Shown: one piece after another, positions 1 through 10,252 of the stretch
Position numbering within the stretch: position 1 is the stretch's first letter
Layout: the number at the start of each line of letters is the position of its first letter
DNA from: Andrena cerasifolii
Taxonomy: Eukaryota > Arthropoda > Insecta > Hymenoptera > Andrenidae
DNA: 64,000 nucleotides
Assembly (NCBI RefSeq): GCF_050908995.1
Contig: NC_135124.1
Span: 9,300,001 to 9,364,000, forward strand
Reading direction: 5' to 3'
Notes under the pieces: generated by a model
What the model was told of the DNA's origin: nothing
Seen by the model: the letters and a program-made list of their open reading frames with translations, nothing else
Database searches by the model: none
Translations under genes and position numbers: made by a program

Positions 1-2480
1 CGCCACATTTACCAAATTAATTTTCCAACGGCGCACGGGGGCGTGGTGCTTTATTTCCTCGTTCCGTGCCCCGTCGCGGCGCGTTACCGAGTGAATTGAA
101 ACGGACAAGATAGGGTGGGGACAGGGAGGGTGTTCTCATAAAAATATGAGTTTTCCGGCTGGCGCGGGGCGAGCGCGCTAGGCTCCCCGTTTCTTCTCAG
201 CATCTCGCCGAGGGGAGGTGCTTGATTACCTACTCGCAGAGCCAGCTTCGTCCAGCCACCTGCCCCCTTCGATCGTTCCTTTCGCGTTACGGCTTTTCAG
301 CGAGAAGGAGCCCCGCTCCGCGACCGGGGAGAGATTAATTCTGGACGAGAAGAGGGAGCACGAAAAATCCTTCCCTCTGTTATTGCTTCTCCCGAGATTG
401 CGTAATACGGCGGCCTGCTCGTTAACGCGCCGACCGATCGACCAATGGAAAGCGCTTTTCAGCGCCTCGGGGCACCGAGGAGATTGAGACGGAGTCGCGG
501 GCGAAGCTTCTTCGCCGCCGATCGTCTGTCTCGTTATCGACCGTGGGACACGGGGAAGAAAACTGCGTAAGCGCGGTATTTGCGCAACAGACTTGGCCCT
601 GGAGATTACGGGACGCAGCGCGATACTATATTGGGCTCGACTCACCCCCACTCTGGTCGATTAAGCGTCTCCAAGTGACGCAATATCCCGAAACTGTTGC
701 TATCGGACGCGACGACTCTGCTTAACTGCAAAGACCGGGCGCATCGAGAATACAGTCGATTAATCCGCGGTGGGAGAGTCCGCGTGCTGACAGCGGCGGG
801 GTGAAGAAAAACGGGACGTGAACTGTTTCGTCGACAGCAGCGGAGAGAGGCTCTTCAGGTAATCCGTTTAATCCAAACAGCCTCCCGATGGCTTCTAGGC
901 ACCAGCGAGGGGTCGAGCGTTCAACAGTTCTGGCTGCTCGCCAGCCGTTCGCCTCGAGGTTGATTAGTTTGTAATTGCGTATTGTTTTCTCCGCCAGCGA
1001 AATAAGACGTCAGAGGGAAACGTACGGGAACGAAAAGCCCTCTGGTGCGCCGACAGCACGCTGCTCGAGCACACCCACTCGCACACCATCCCGGGATCCA
1101 ATTTATGCGTCAAATAGACCGCCGGAATCGAAGGAAATAGTCGGACGTCTAGGTTGACGCAAGGAGACGGCGAGCGAGACAAAGGGCCGAGGGAAAAGGG
1201 CGCTTCCTTTTCCTTATGGGAGCACAAATGGAAACGGCGTCCCCCTCTTTCTCGGGCGAGATTGCACAAGTGACATTTGGATAAGGGAATTCGGCCGCGT
1301 ATAATCGAGCGATCTTTTCCCGAATCGCGGATGGGAAAGTCAAAGGATGATCGAACGGGTGAAACGTGGCCCTCCGAGCCGGGTCGTGGACTCCTTTTGT
1401 GCTTGGTTACAATGAAACGTATACCTAACTCGTCCCTTTCTATTTGTCCCTCTCGTCGGCTCGTAGAGGTTCTTTTTAACTGAATTTAAATCGAAGACGA
1501 CAGGCAGCTCCGTGGAGAGGCTGAAAGGCGACTGTCAAGAGGGGCCCGGGCGGCTCGTTAACTTTCCATCTTTTACGACTCGTTACTAGCCCCTTGAGAG
1601 ATTCATCAGCGACACGTGCACGCGCACCCACGAATCTATCGATTGTTCTCGCGGCTGCTCTCCCGCGCCGGAGACGCCCAAGGCGCTTGTTCCCGTTCTC
1701 AAGGCTTCCGTTTTCGACGAAGAGGAAAGTCCGCTTCGCTCGCGTAATCCGCCGTAAGAAGATTAAGCAGTTCCGTTAGAGAACAGTGAACAGCGACTTT
1801 CCTTTTCGGTTCTCTCAGCGAGGGGGAGCGTCGACGAGGGAGGTCTTTGCACTCGGTGCTCGATCGCGGTTCGATGGAAAAATCCCCGAACCGGCAGCCA
1901 GTATTGATTCGAATCGACGCCGAGTATTTATACGACCGGTCATCGAACCTCGAAAGGTAACCTCGTGGAGCACGGAGCACGCGCGCCACGGCTCCTCTTC
2001 GCCGCGCGAGTTGTCGCAACTTTCGTGCTTTTTATTCGCGTTCCACCTGTCGCATTGTCCGCGAGCTGGCGAGGAGGGACGCGTGGCACGAGGCGAAATG
2101 CGATTGGCACTAGGAACGAACGTGTCCTCGTCTCTAACTCGTCCCCCCTGCTTGTCGCCCGACCAGCGCGAACGGAATAGCTGGCCACGCGAGGGGTGGT
2201 TTCCGCGACGGATGAAGTCCGCGATCAAAGTCTGCGGCGGATCAAAACTGCAAATACCCAGCAAGATAGGACGAAAGTTCACAGAGAAATCACGTTGGAT
2301 AAATCGGTCACAGATAGAACTGCGCGTTAATGGATGAAAACAGTTGGTTTATCCGCGGATTTCATCGAAACTGTGTACTTTCGTTTTGCTGAAAGTTTTC
2401 TCAGTTGTCATGCAGACTCGATCGGAGTTGCACGAAAGGAAATATGTTTGAACGTAGGGTGGATGCACCACTTGTGGCCA
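1..2480. other. GC-rich non-coding sequence, no gene recognised
   Basis: The open frames here overlap on both strands, are rich in Arg, Ser and Pro, and resemble no family I know, as expected by chance in CpG-rich DNA. The region lies downstream of the last visible Akap200 exon on the minus strand, so it may be intron of that gene. From about 2340 the sequence turns AT-rich toward the repeat that follows. Confidence 0.6.
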
Positions 2481-2689
2481 CTTTAAGATATTGTACCAGT
2501 TTTGGCTACTTCTTGAAAAATATAATGTTTTTCCGTGTAAGCAATAAATGTAGCCTTATATTTCTGGTGGTATACTAAACAAAATATTTATTATGTGAAA
2601 TTCTCCACATAATAATTATTATATAAATAATGCTCCTGTAAATCGTAAAAAATGGGTAAAAAAGTATTTAATTGAAAAGGACCGTCTGA

Positions 2690-3121
2690 CAAGGGAAGAT
2701 CCCGAACCCGAAAATTCAAAAAATTCTGAAACTTTGTGAATATATATGGGATTTCCTCCTGATTACAACGCGATTTTTGTTTGCTGCCTAAATTCACTCC
2801 AACGGGGTGAGATTAACCCCTGAAAATTCGGCTATTTTCCGATTTTGTGTTATAACTCGCGAACTGTAAGCGATAGAGAAAAAGTTTCAAGACAAAAGTT
2901 ACTTCTTTTAATTAGATCTATCATTTGTGAAAAAAAATATTTTACAGTTCACGAGTTACAACGCAAAATCGGAAAATAACCGGATTTTCAGGGGTCAATT
3001 GCACCCCCTTAGAGTGAATTTGGATAGCAAACAAAAATTGCGTTGTAATCAGCAGGAAATCCCCTACTTATACACAAGGTTTCAGAATATTTTAAATTTC
3101 CAGGTTCGGGATCTTCCCTTG
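2690..3121. repeat. Fold-back element with ~185-bp inverted arms
   Basis: The left arm (about 2690-2870) and the right arm (about 2940-3121) are imperfect reverse complements around a loop of about 70 bp. Both outer ends carry CAAGGGAAGATCCCGAAC or its complement. The same terminal core recurs in the inverted repeat at 12223-12425, so this is a family and not a chance palindrome. No protein is encoded inside. Its right end abuts a PIF/Harbinger transposase fragment that reads in frame out of the repeat, so the two may be parts of one decayed element. Ends are approximate and no clean target duplication was identified. Confidence 0.7.
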
Positions 3122-3306
3122 CGAGTCACATTCAATTACTGCAAGAATTAAGGGATAATGAACCCGATGATTTAAAAAATTATTTGAGAATAGACACGAA
3201 AACGTATGATGAACTATTAACTTTAATAAAAAATAATCTGACAAAGCAAAACCCAATAACGAGGGAACCAATTTCGCCAGAGCAACGTTTAAATATAATA
3301 TTATAA
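3122..3306 (+). pseudogene. PIF/Harbinger transposase N-terminal fragment
   Basis: The frame through 3139-3306 reads LQELRDNEPDDLKNYLRID, then a TYDELLTLI segment and a REPISPEQRLNIIL segment before a TAA stop. This pattern (a leading acidic stretch, FLRMD-like and ISPEERL-like blocks) is typical of the N-terminus of HARBI1/PIF-Harbinger nucleases. The DDE catalytic domain is absent, so it is a short relic. It has no start codon of its own and is fused in frame to the end of the preceding inverted repeat. Family assignment is from remembered motif patterns and not a search. Confidence 0.65.
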
Positions 3307-6300
3307 TAGTAAGTTCTTTCATTTTTTTTTCAATTTCGACCTGTCGGTTTTTATCCGCAGACAAAAACTGCACGTTAATATTGAACAGCTGTTTTGTCAC
3401 GCGGTTGTAGTTTGTCACGAGAACCGTGACGGTATAAATCGATCATAGACATGCACCGCTAACATGCAGTTAAGTCCGCAGACTTGAAACGCGACGGCTG
3501 AAGACCGCGGGGAAACCTCCCCAGCTAATAGCAAGGGAACGAGCGAACCGAAGAAGATTGGACAAGACAGATCGGGCAGCGGAAATAAAAAAAAAAAGAA
3601 TGGGGGAAAAAGGGAGGACAGAGCTTTCATCGCGACGAATGAAAGTGGCTTTCCGAGGGACGCGAGGCAACCGAAGGAGACAGATATTCGATTTTCGCCG
3701 GGCTGGGGAGACACCTGCCGAATTCCTGCGCCACCGTGAACGCACGCTGAAACGTGAAATCCCGCCGTCCCCTTTCTCTTTCTTCCGGCGAATTCATCGC
3801 GGTCTCATTAACCGGCCGCTGCGTCGGCTTAATTGGCGATTTGCTTGCGCCAACCGCGCGATTAGAGGACCTGCCTGTCGGGGATTCGAGGGCTTGCGAA
3901 ACGCTCGACGTCGAGAGGATTTGTTTTTCCCCTACCTCCGTCCAGGCATCCCTTCGAAGTTGCCTTCGCTGGCTGAGAGGAATCGAGCGGAGCACACGCC
4001 GAGCGGAATCAAGTTCCTTGGGAATCTTTTTGCGCAGACTTTTACTCGCGCAATTACCCTCGCCAGGGCAATATAAAGAGTTGGCGGGTTTCTCGCTTCT
4101 CTACCTCAGCCGTTCGGATCAACAGCGAACAAAGTTCTACCCGGCCGCTTGGGAGCCCGCAGGTACAGCGTTAGGTAATTGGGGGAAAATGTCGGCTGCG
4201 CGGGGGGGGGGGGGGGGAATGGCGACGACGCAATCGCGAGCTCCCCGAACGGTCGTGGGATGAATTTCATCAGGGCCATTAGGAATGAAATCGAAGCCAG
4301 TAGAAACTACCGAGACGCCTTCCGCGGCGAAGCAAACCGGTTTTTAACCGTCCACCCGATCTTTTGCCACTGTTGCACGCCAGGCCACGTATTCTCCTCG
4401 TCCTCGGTGCATGCATGTACCGTTGCATGTGCAACTGCGGCTGCGACATATTTTAAGAGGAGCAGCCGAGAGGAGGCCGCCGTATCTCGTCACTTGTCAC
4501 ATAAATTTGTACCATCCGGACGCGTTACGGTCGGCCTCCTTGCCTCCAACAAATCGCTCCGTTTCTTGCCCGAGCGCCACAGGGCCGGCTCCGAACAATT
4601 CGTCCGAAACACTCGCACGGCCACGGATATCGGTGGTATATATTTCCCGGTTATTCTTTCGCGTGGACTCGTCGACTTACCGATTACGCGGAGCCCGTGG
4701 AAAAGAAAGGAAACGCGCCCAGGTTCGTGACCATGAAACAGTTAGAACAAAGGAGCTAGTGAAAGTCTTTCTCACCCCTTGCCGTCGTACGCGCCGCTCG
4801 CCAAACTCTCTCGTAGTCTGCCCTTAACCCTCGTGCACAGGTGTTTTCTTTTTTCCTCGGGGTTGAGTCACGCGAGGCGAACCCGCAACCTTCTGCCTTC
4901 GATGCTGCCGTTACACCTCCACCCATCCACCCCCGTCAGCCTCGTCCAACCACCCTCCTCCTCGCCTACTATACGTCGCGCTAATTAATACCGCTGCACA
5001 CTACCGCGCAGTGCTCCTACGTCCTCCAGCTACACCCCGTATCGCCTTTCTAACTCCTTACAATAAAAGTCAGCCAGCCGCGGGATATACGAAGAACTCC
5101 GGCTCCCCGCACTGGACGACGAGCGAGTTTCCAGCGTCGAGGGGACAAAGAACGAGGCACACGCCCGCGCGAACCACACCCCTTCCACGCAGCCTCTCTC
5201 GCAGCGCTTTGCGCGAGGGTGGCTGCTTGGAAACAATGTGTCATTCGCGTAGGTGCGAGAAGCCAGGGACACGAGACGGAAAGACTCTCGAGGGATCCTT
5301 CCGCGCCCCTTGGAGATCCTCACCACCCTGTCTCCGTCTTCCTTGTCGATGGAAACCACTTCTAGCCCGTTCGGCCATCGAGGGGGATTTCCTTCCAATG
5401 GTGCGTCTTCCGACGAGGGCCTGGCAATCGCCTTTAGCTACGAGCAGAGGCGAGATCACGTACGGGAGAGGATTCGATTACCGCCGAAGGCAAAAGCTGG
5501 CGCGACCTGCCAGATAAAATTCGAGGCGAGGCTCGCGCGCGTTTCGCAAACAGGCGAGGGCCTCCTCCCTGCCCCCGCAGGCAGCGGAATAGGTCGTCGC
5601 GGTAATAGAAACGCTACCCCTCGATCTAACGTTCCCTCCTACGCGTTCCCTACTCGCGCCGTTACCAGCTTGTTTACGATCGCATAAAATGTTAGCGGAG
5701 AACGCGCGGACCGGGTCGAGATCGGGATAGGCGCGATACCGGGGAGAGGGGCGATTACGTGAATTTATTTCGCCGCGCAAATTACGTCTCCTGACGGATA
5801 GTACATAAATTAGAAGCTCCGTTATTTTTAACAGGTGACCGCGCCCTTATCGCGCTGACATTGCGGCACGTCAACGCGGAAATAGCGAAGATTTTGCGAG
5901 CAGTGACGCGGTCAGCTCCGGCGCCAATTACTCCGGATGCTCCCTGGATCTGACTCGACTAGTCCCGTTAATTTGCAACGTAACCGAAACGGGTAGGTAA
6001 AGGGAACGGAACAGGGAAGAGCAAAAGACCACAGGACTTTGCAACGAACTCGCGAGGAGTACCCCAGACGCTCTGACGGTGGATGAAGCTGGAGTAGGAC
6101 ACGGAAATCTGATCGTCGATGCGACAGCCGCGTGGCTAACGGCTGCGTCGAGAGTCGGTACTCGCGAACCAGCCATGTGAGCTTTTTTCGCGACAAAATA
6201 ACGCGCCGTCGAGGTAAGCGTATCCGGGAAGTTTGGGCCATTGAACCGTGCTCTGCTGGCCAACACAATGAGCGGACAGAACCGTAGACGGCCGGTTCTC

Positions 6301-6581
6301 CTGCAGGCCCATTACCGATTTCTCTGACAGATATGTCCCACTTCCCGTAGGAAATCGAGTCGATGCTTCGCGCCCCCCTGAGTACCAGCTTGCGCCATAA
6401 TTGCTCCCTTCCTTTCGAACTAAAGGTCTCTGAACTTACCTTGCGCCAGCTTTGAATCGATGCAGAACATTTCGGAGTGAGCGTAAAACGGCGTGGCGAA
6501 TCGCCGAGAATCAAGCTTGCCCTATGTTATAGTCCGGAATGGAGACGATCTTCCTCTATTTGCGATGGTGATAAGCACGAG
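3307..6581. other. GC-rich non-coding sequence
   Basis: No coding exon or RNA gene was recognised. The open frames are short, overlap on both strands and have no family signature. The only notable feature is the guanine homopolymer at 4202-4217. Confidence 0.55.
4202..4217 (+). repeat. Poly(G) tract of 16 G
   Basis: Sixteen consecutive G residues follow a C in otherwise mixed GC-rich DNA. Such tracts can form G-quadruplexes and are prone to assembly or length error. No nearby gene gives it a clear role. Confidence 0.9.
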
Positions 6582-6583
6582 TA

Positions 6584-7581
6584 GGGGAAAGTGGCGCAAA
6601 ACCGGGTACGCGGGTCAGACCGGGTGCCATTGTTTTTCTAAGACTAGAGTTGTGATATGCAGCCAAAGTATGGTGTTACATTCGGGTGGATCTCACGACG
6701 GTATGAGATCAATCGCAGCGCAAAGACCGTCGTAGTTTTTCATTCAGAGAAGTTTAAAAATTTCGAGTTGAAAAGTTCCAGTGTTACGTTGGTGAATTGC
6801 CTTTTTTATACCACTTGGATGTAAAGGATCTGTTACGGTAAGTACTGCATTGTATTCTGTAGATTTTACACAGTATTTTGACGTTTTACCTGGTTCTTTA
6901 GTAAATCACCTCATTTGGGGCAAAACCGGGTAGTTCTATGTATTAGTCCAGTGAAATTAGGATCTGTCTTCGGAATAAATTCCACCAAGCTAAATTTGGG
7001 TAAAACCAGGAGCGAAGTTAACCCTAGACTACAAAAAAAATGAAGAAAAAGATAAAGTAAAGATGCAATTATCTACGAAAGAACCTTGCACATTTTGTGA
7101 CGAACTTTTCATTCATTCCAAGTCCCAGGAAAAGTGGATTCAATGCATTGTCTGCCACGGGTGGGCTCATGAGATTTGCACAAATGCTGAGGAGGGCGAC
7201 GAGACCTTTATTTGTGTTTTCTGTTCACTAAATAAATTAAAATAAATTTATATACATATTAATATTTGTAAAAAAAACCTTCCTTTATGGTTTCTAAAGT
7301 AATGGTAATAAAGGTGTTATAATTATCTCATATTTTATGCGTTTTTTAATACATACCCGGTGTATTACCCACACCTATAAGGTAAAACCGGGTACTTGCA
7401 TACTTCCGAGAAAACTTGTTTTCCTGTGAGCCAAACAGTTTTTTTTTATATAAGAACTCTGATTTTCTGATTCTGTAAGGTCCAATTAAGATTCCTAGCG
7501 CTGCCAAAAGTTTATTTTGCCGTCTGACTTTATGCTAGCAGGAAAAATACATTAGGTACCCGGTTATGCCCCACTTTCCCC
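6584..7581 (+). mobile_element. Pogo-like DNA transposon remnant with PHD tail
   Basis: The element is bounded by TA on both sides (6582-6583 and 7582-7583), the target duplication of Tc1/mariner/pogo elements. The terminal inverted repeats of about 26 bp match at about 23 positions; the left begins GGGGAAAGTGGCGCAAAACC and the right is its near complement. Subterminal copies of the AAAACCGGGTA motif occur near 6918 and 7383. The interior is AT-rich against a GC-rich surround and keeps only a short C-terminal ORF (7063-7245). At about 1 kb it is far too short for an autonomous element, so it is an internally deleted derivative. Confidence 0.8.
7063..7245 (+). pseudogene. PHD-type zinc finger, C-terminal transposase tail
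   Basis: A 60-residue ORF carries paired metal ligands in PHD-finger order: CTFC, then CIVC, HEIC and CVFC, with WIQC before and GWAH within the core. Insect pogo/CENP-B-type transposases often end in such a finger, and this ORF sits near the 3' end of a TA-flanked element. The first Met may be only an internal residue of the original protein. The DDE domain is missing. Expression as an independent small protein cannot be judged from sequence. Confidence 0.65.
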
Positions 7582-7583
7582 TA

Positions 7584-10135
7584 ACGATATCGAGTTTAGA
7601 CAGACTTCTCCCGAAAGTCTTAGTCGACTCCAGAATTTGAGCAAGGGGCTAAGGATCATCCATGTTTGGCGAGTGTCCCACGATTATGATTCCGTGTCCC
7701 GTAGGACGGTGCCCCGAAGAATACATGCCCACCACTCCCATTCTCATTCCACGGGCTGGGACCGCACGGCGGACCACACCGCGCGCGTAGTCGTCCTCGT
7801 CTGTAAAAAAGATCCGCACACGCAAATCCGAGCGGCGACGATGCACGCGCGCCGGGGATAAACCAGCAGCCAAGAGGTCAGCCGCTCGGATCGGCCGGGC
7901 TGCGCGTAATAGGCGCGAGCACAGAGGAACGAGTCGAGGATAACGCGTTCAACGATCCAGCGATCAAACGATCAAGCGGGCTGAACGGAACTCGACGTAA
8001 CGCCAGCGAACAAACGAGGAGGATGGTACAAAATACCCGCTGAAATACGGGATAACAAGGCGGAGAGCAATAAGTCATTCTGCAGGCTGGTGTCATAACA
8101 CCGCAGGCACAATGACATCCCGCCATTACGAGCCGTGTAATCACACGCACCACTACTCGCGGCTCCCTTAATCACTCGGAATGCGGCCTGCTCGAAGGGA
8201 GTGAAAGCCGCGGCAGCGAGAGGCACACGAGGACTTGCCGATGCGTAGTGAGATGTCTCCGCCAGAGACTGAACACGGACGTGTACTTTGAGCGTCTAAC
8301 GAAGCCGATACGAGGGCATCGATCATCTTCCGATCGATCGTCTTGGCGATAAATGGAAACGTAACGCTCATCCGCCGGAGTATTTATAACGTTACGCGTC
8401 GAGCAGAGGCTCGTTAACCCATTCGAGTCGCGATGGAGCTCCGGAGGAAGAGGGTGTCGAGCGAGGGACCCACGGCAGACTCGACCAGTCAATTTTACCA
8501 GCATAGACAGCTACGGACGACTTATTTCCTTCGATCAAGGCCAGGAAAGCAGACGACGACGACGGCGATTACGTGTTCTGGGAGGACGAGGGGAGAGGCG
8601 CAGGGTACGAGAAGGAGCAGCCCTGAAGCGGGAACGGAGAGAGAAGCCAGGGGGATAATTCAGTGACTCGGAGCCGGTTCTCCATGGCGGCCTATCACGA
8701 AACTCGCGAGGTACGACGAACCAGAAGGATGAGTCACGGGCCGTACGCCCTTCCCACTCTTTCTGGCCGCGGCGAGGTTGCAGAAAAAGAAAGGGAGAAG
8801 AGTCTGCGGCCGAGCGGCCGTGCTGCGCGCGGGACAGAGACCAGGCAGAGGAGGAAGAAGATGAAGAAGGTGGTAAAGGAACGAGGAGATTAGCCCTGAC
8901 GATCTCGAGGCTACGGTTCGCCTACACGCGGCTAGGCTCGACAGCCAGAGGGAGGTACGGGAAAAAGGAGACAGGCCAACCTCTCGCTACTTATTATACA
9001 TCCGCTCGCTCGCGGATTTATAGCGAGGGCAACTACGTCGCGGAACGAGCTTCCCTCCTCTCCTCCATTCCTCGCGATACGGAAGAGCTCGCCGGATTCT
9101 AAGTCCAATTAAGCGGCTCCACACTGCTCGCCGACCTACTCCGACACTTGGCGTGCCCTTCGTCCTTGGAATCGTTGGCCGAGATCTCGATAGGTCCTCG
9201 AACACGGGCCGTTGGTCAAGTACCCGCGCCTCGTTAATTGCGCCGCTCCGCGAGAGGTCGATGTGTCCAGGCGAGATCTCGATCGGCGATAAAGGGAGAA
9301 GAAGAAGTCGCGGGCAGAGGAATCGAAACCCCACGCTCCTTAATGATAGCTCCTCGGACGCGTCCAGGCGGCGCAGCGTTTTCGCAGCCGGCGATCGAGG
9401 CCGCTCCATAAATATCCGACAAACACCCAGGGGAGGAAAAATCGCCGGCCCGGGCTGGATATTATAATTGACTTTGTTAACGTCGATCGTTCCACTATTC
9501 GCTTATCATTTTTCCGCGAAATAAATCTCTGATAATCGCGAGAGGCCCGAGGATTTATTGGACATCTCGAGGCCAATTAAACACCGGAGCGCGCGCGCGG
9601 AGCTTTCGATCCGTGACGGTTATCGCGTGGTCGTTCTCGATTACGCCGCTGTGCGCGGCACGCTGTACGTACCGATTGCTTGAAATCGAAGAGAGCACAA
9701 ATCACGCTCGAGCGAGCACCGATCTGCCCTGCGTTACGCCGGCCTCGCCATTATGTTCGCGGACGGCCGAGCTAGCTTGCTGGTCGTACCCGTTCGATCG
9801 ATCTGCCGGCGAGCGGCGCGAATTTTTATAGGTATACACACCACGATGAATCAACGGAACGTCGGTTGCTCGGAGCAACAGCTGAGCGTGCCTGCCCGTG
9901 CCCTTTATTTTGTAGCGAACATATGTACATGCGCCTGCTGGCTTTTTTCGATCCCCCTGGCCACCCCCGCCCGCCTAGAACGGGACGAGGCGGGTCGTTT
10001 CTCCCCCGAAGATGACAGGACGATACAATTAACGGCACCGTCGGCCGGTGTTCTTGCGTCGCCCGTGGTCGTTCGCTCTACGCTCTGCAGCGACACAAGA
10101 AGAGCGAACCCGATAAGGTAAGTTTCTGTACTCAC
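7584..10135. other. GC-rich intronic or intergenic sequence
   Basis: The region lies immediately 3' of the third Akap200 exon on the minus strand, whose donor opens an intron here. No acceptor-bounded exon with recognisable protein was found, so the next coding exon is probably left of the window, or is short and unrecognised. Small frames on both strands look like chance. Confidence 0.5.
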
Positions 10136-10252
10136 CTCCGCGAGAGGCTCCTCCTTGGTGACGTCTCCATTCTTGGGCGCTTCCTCGCGGGCTGGCTTGC
10201 TCTTGTCCTTCTTGCTGAAGCTGATCGACCTGAAGGACCACTTTTTCTTCAT
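10136..10252 (-). CDS. Akap200: Akap200 exon 3: MARCKS effector-like domain
   Basis: The acceptor reads TTCATAG and the exon opens directly with ATG, then the basic effector segment. It closes with KNGDVTKEEPLAE before donor GTGAGT. The exon is exactly 39 codons with phase 0 on both sides, so it could be skipped without a frameshift. The Met may be an ordinary internal residue, but a transcript starting nearby could use it. Confidence 0.85.

Noticed and set aside
1786..2337. 183-codon plus ORF
   Set aside because: Overlaps a similar-length minus frame, has no recognisable motif, and sits in CpG-rich DNA where long chance ORFs are common.
10060..10115. Plus-strand donor AAGGTAAGT suggesting a plus-strand exon
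   Set aside because: It is antisense to the Akap200 region, has no acceptor-bounded protein match, and the minus-strand exon with MARCKS homology explains the locus better.
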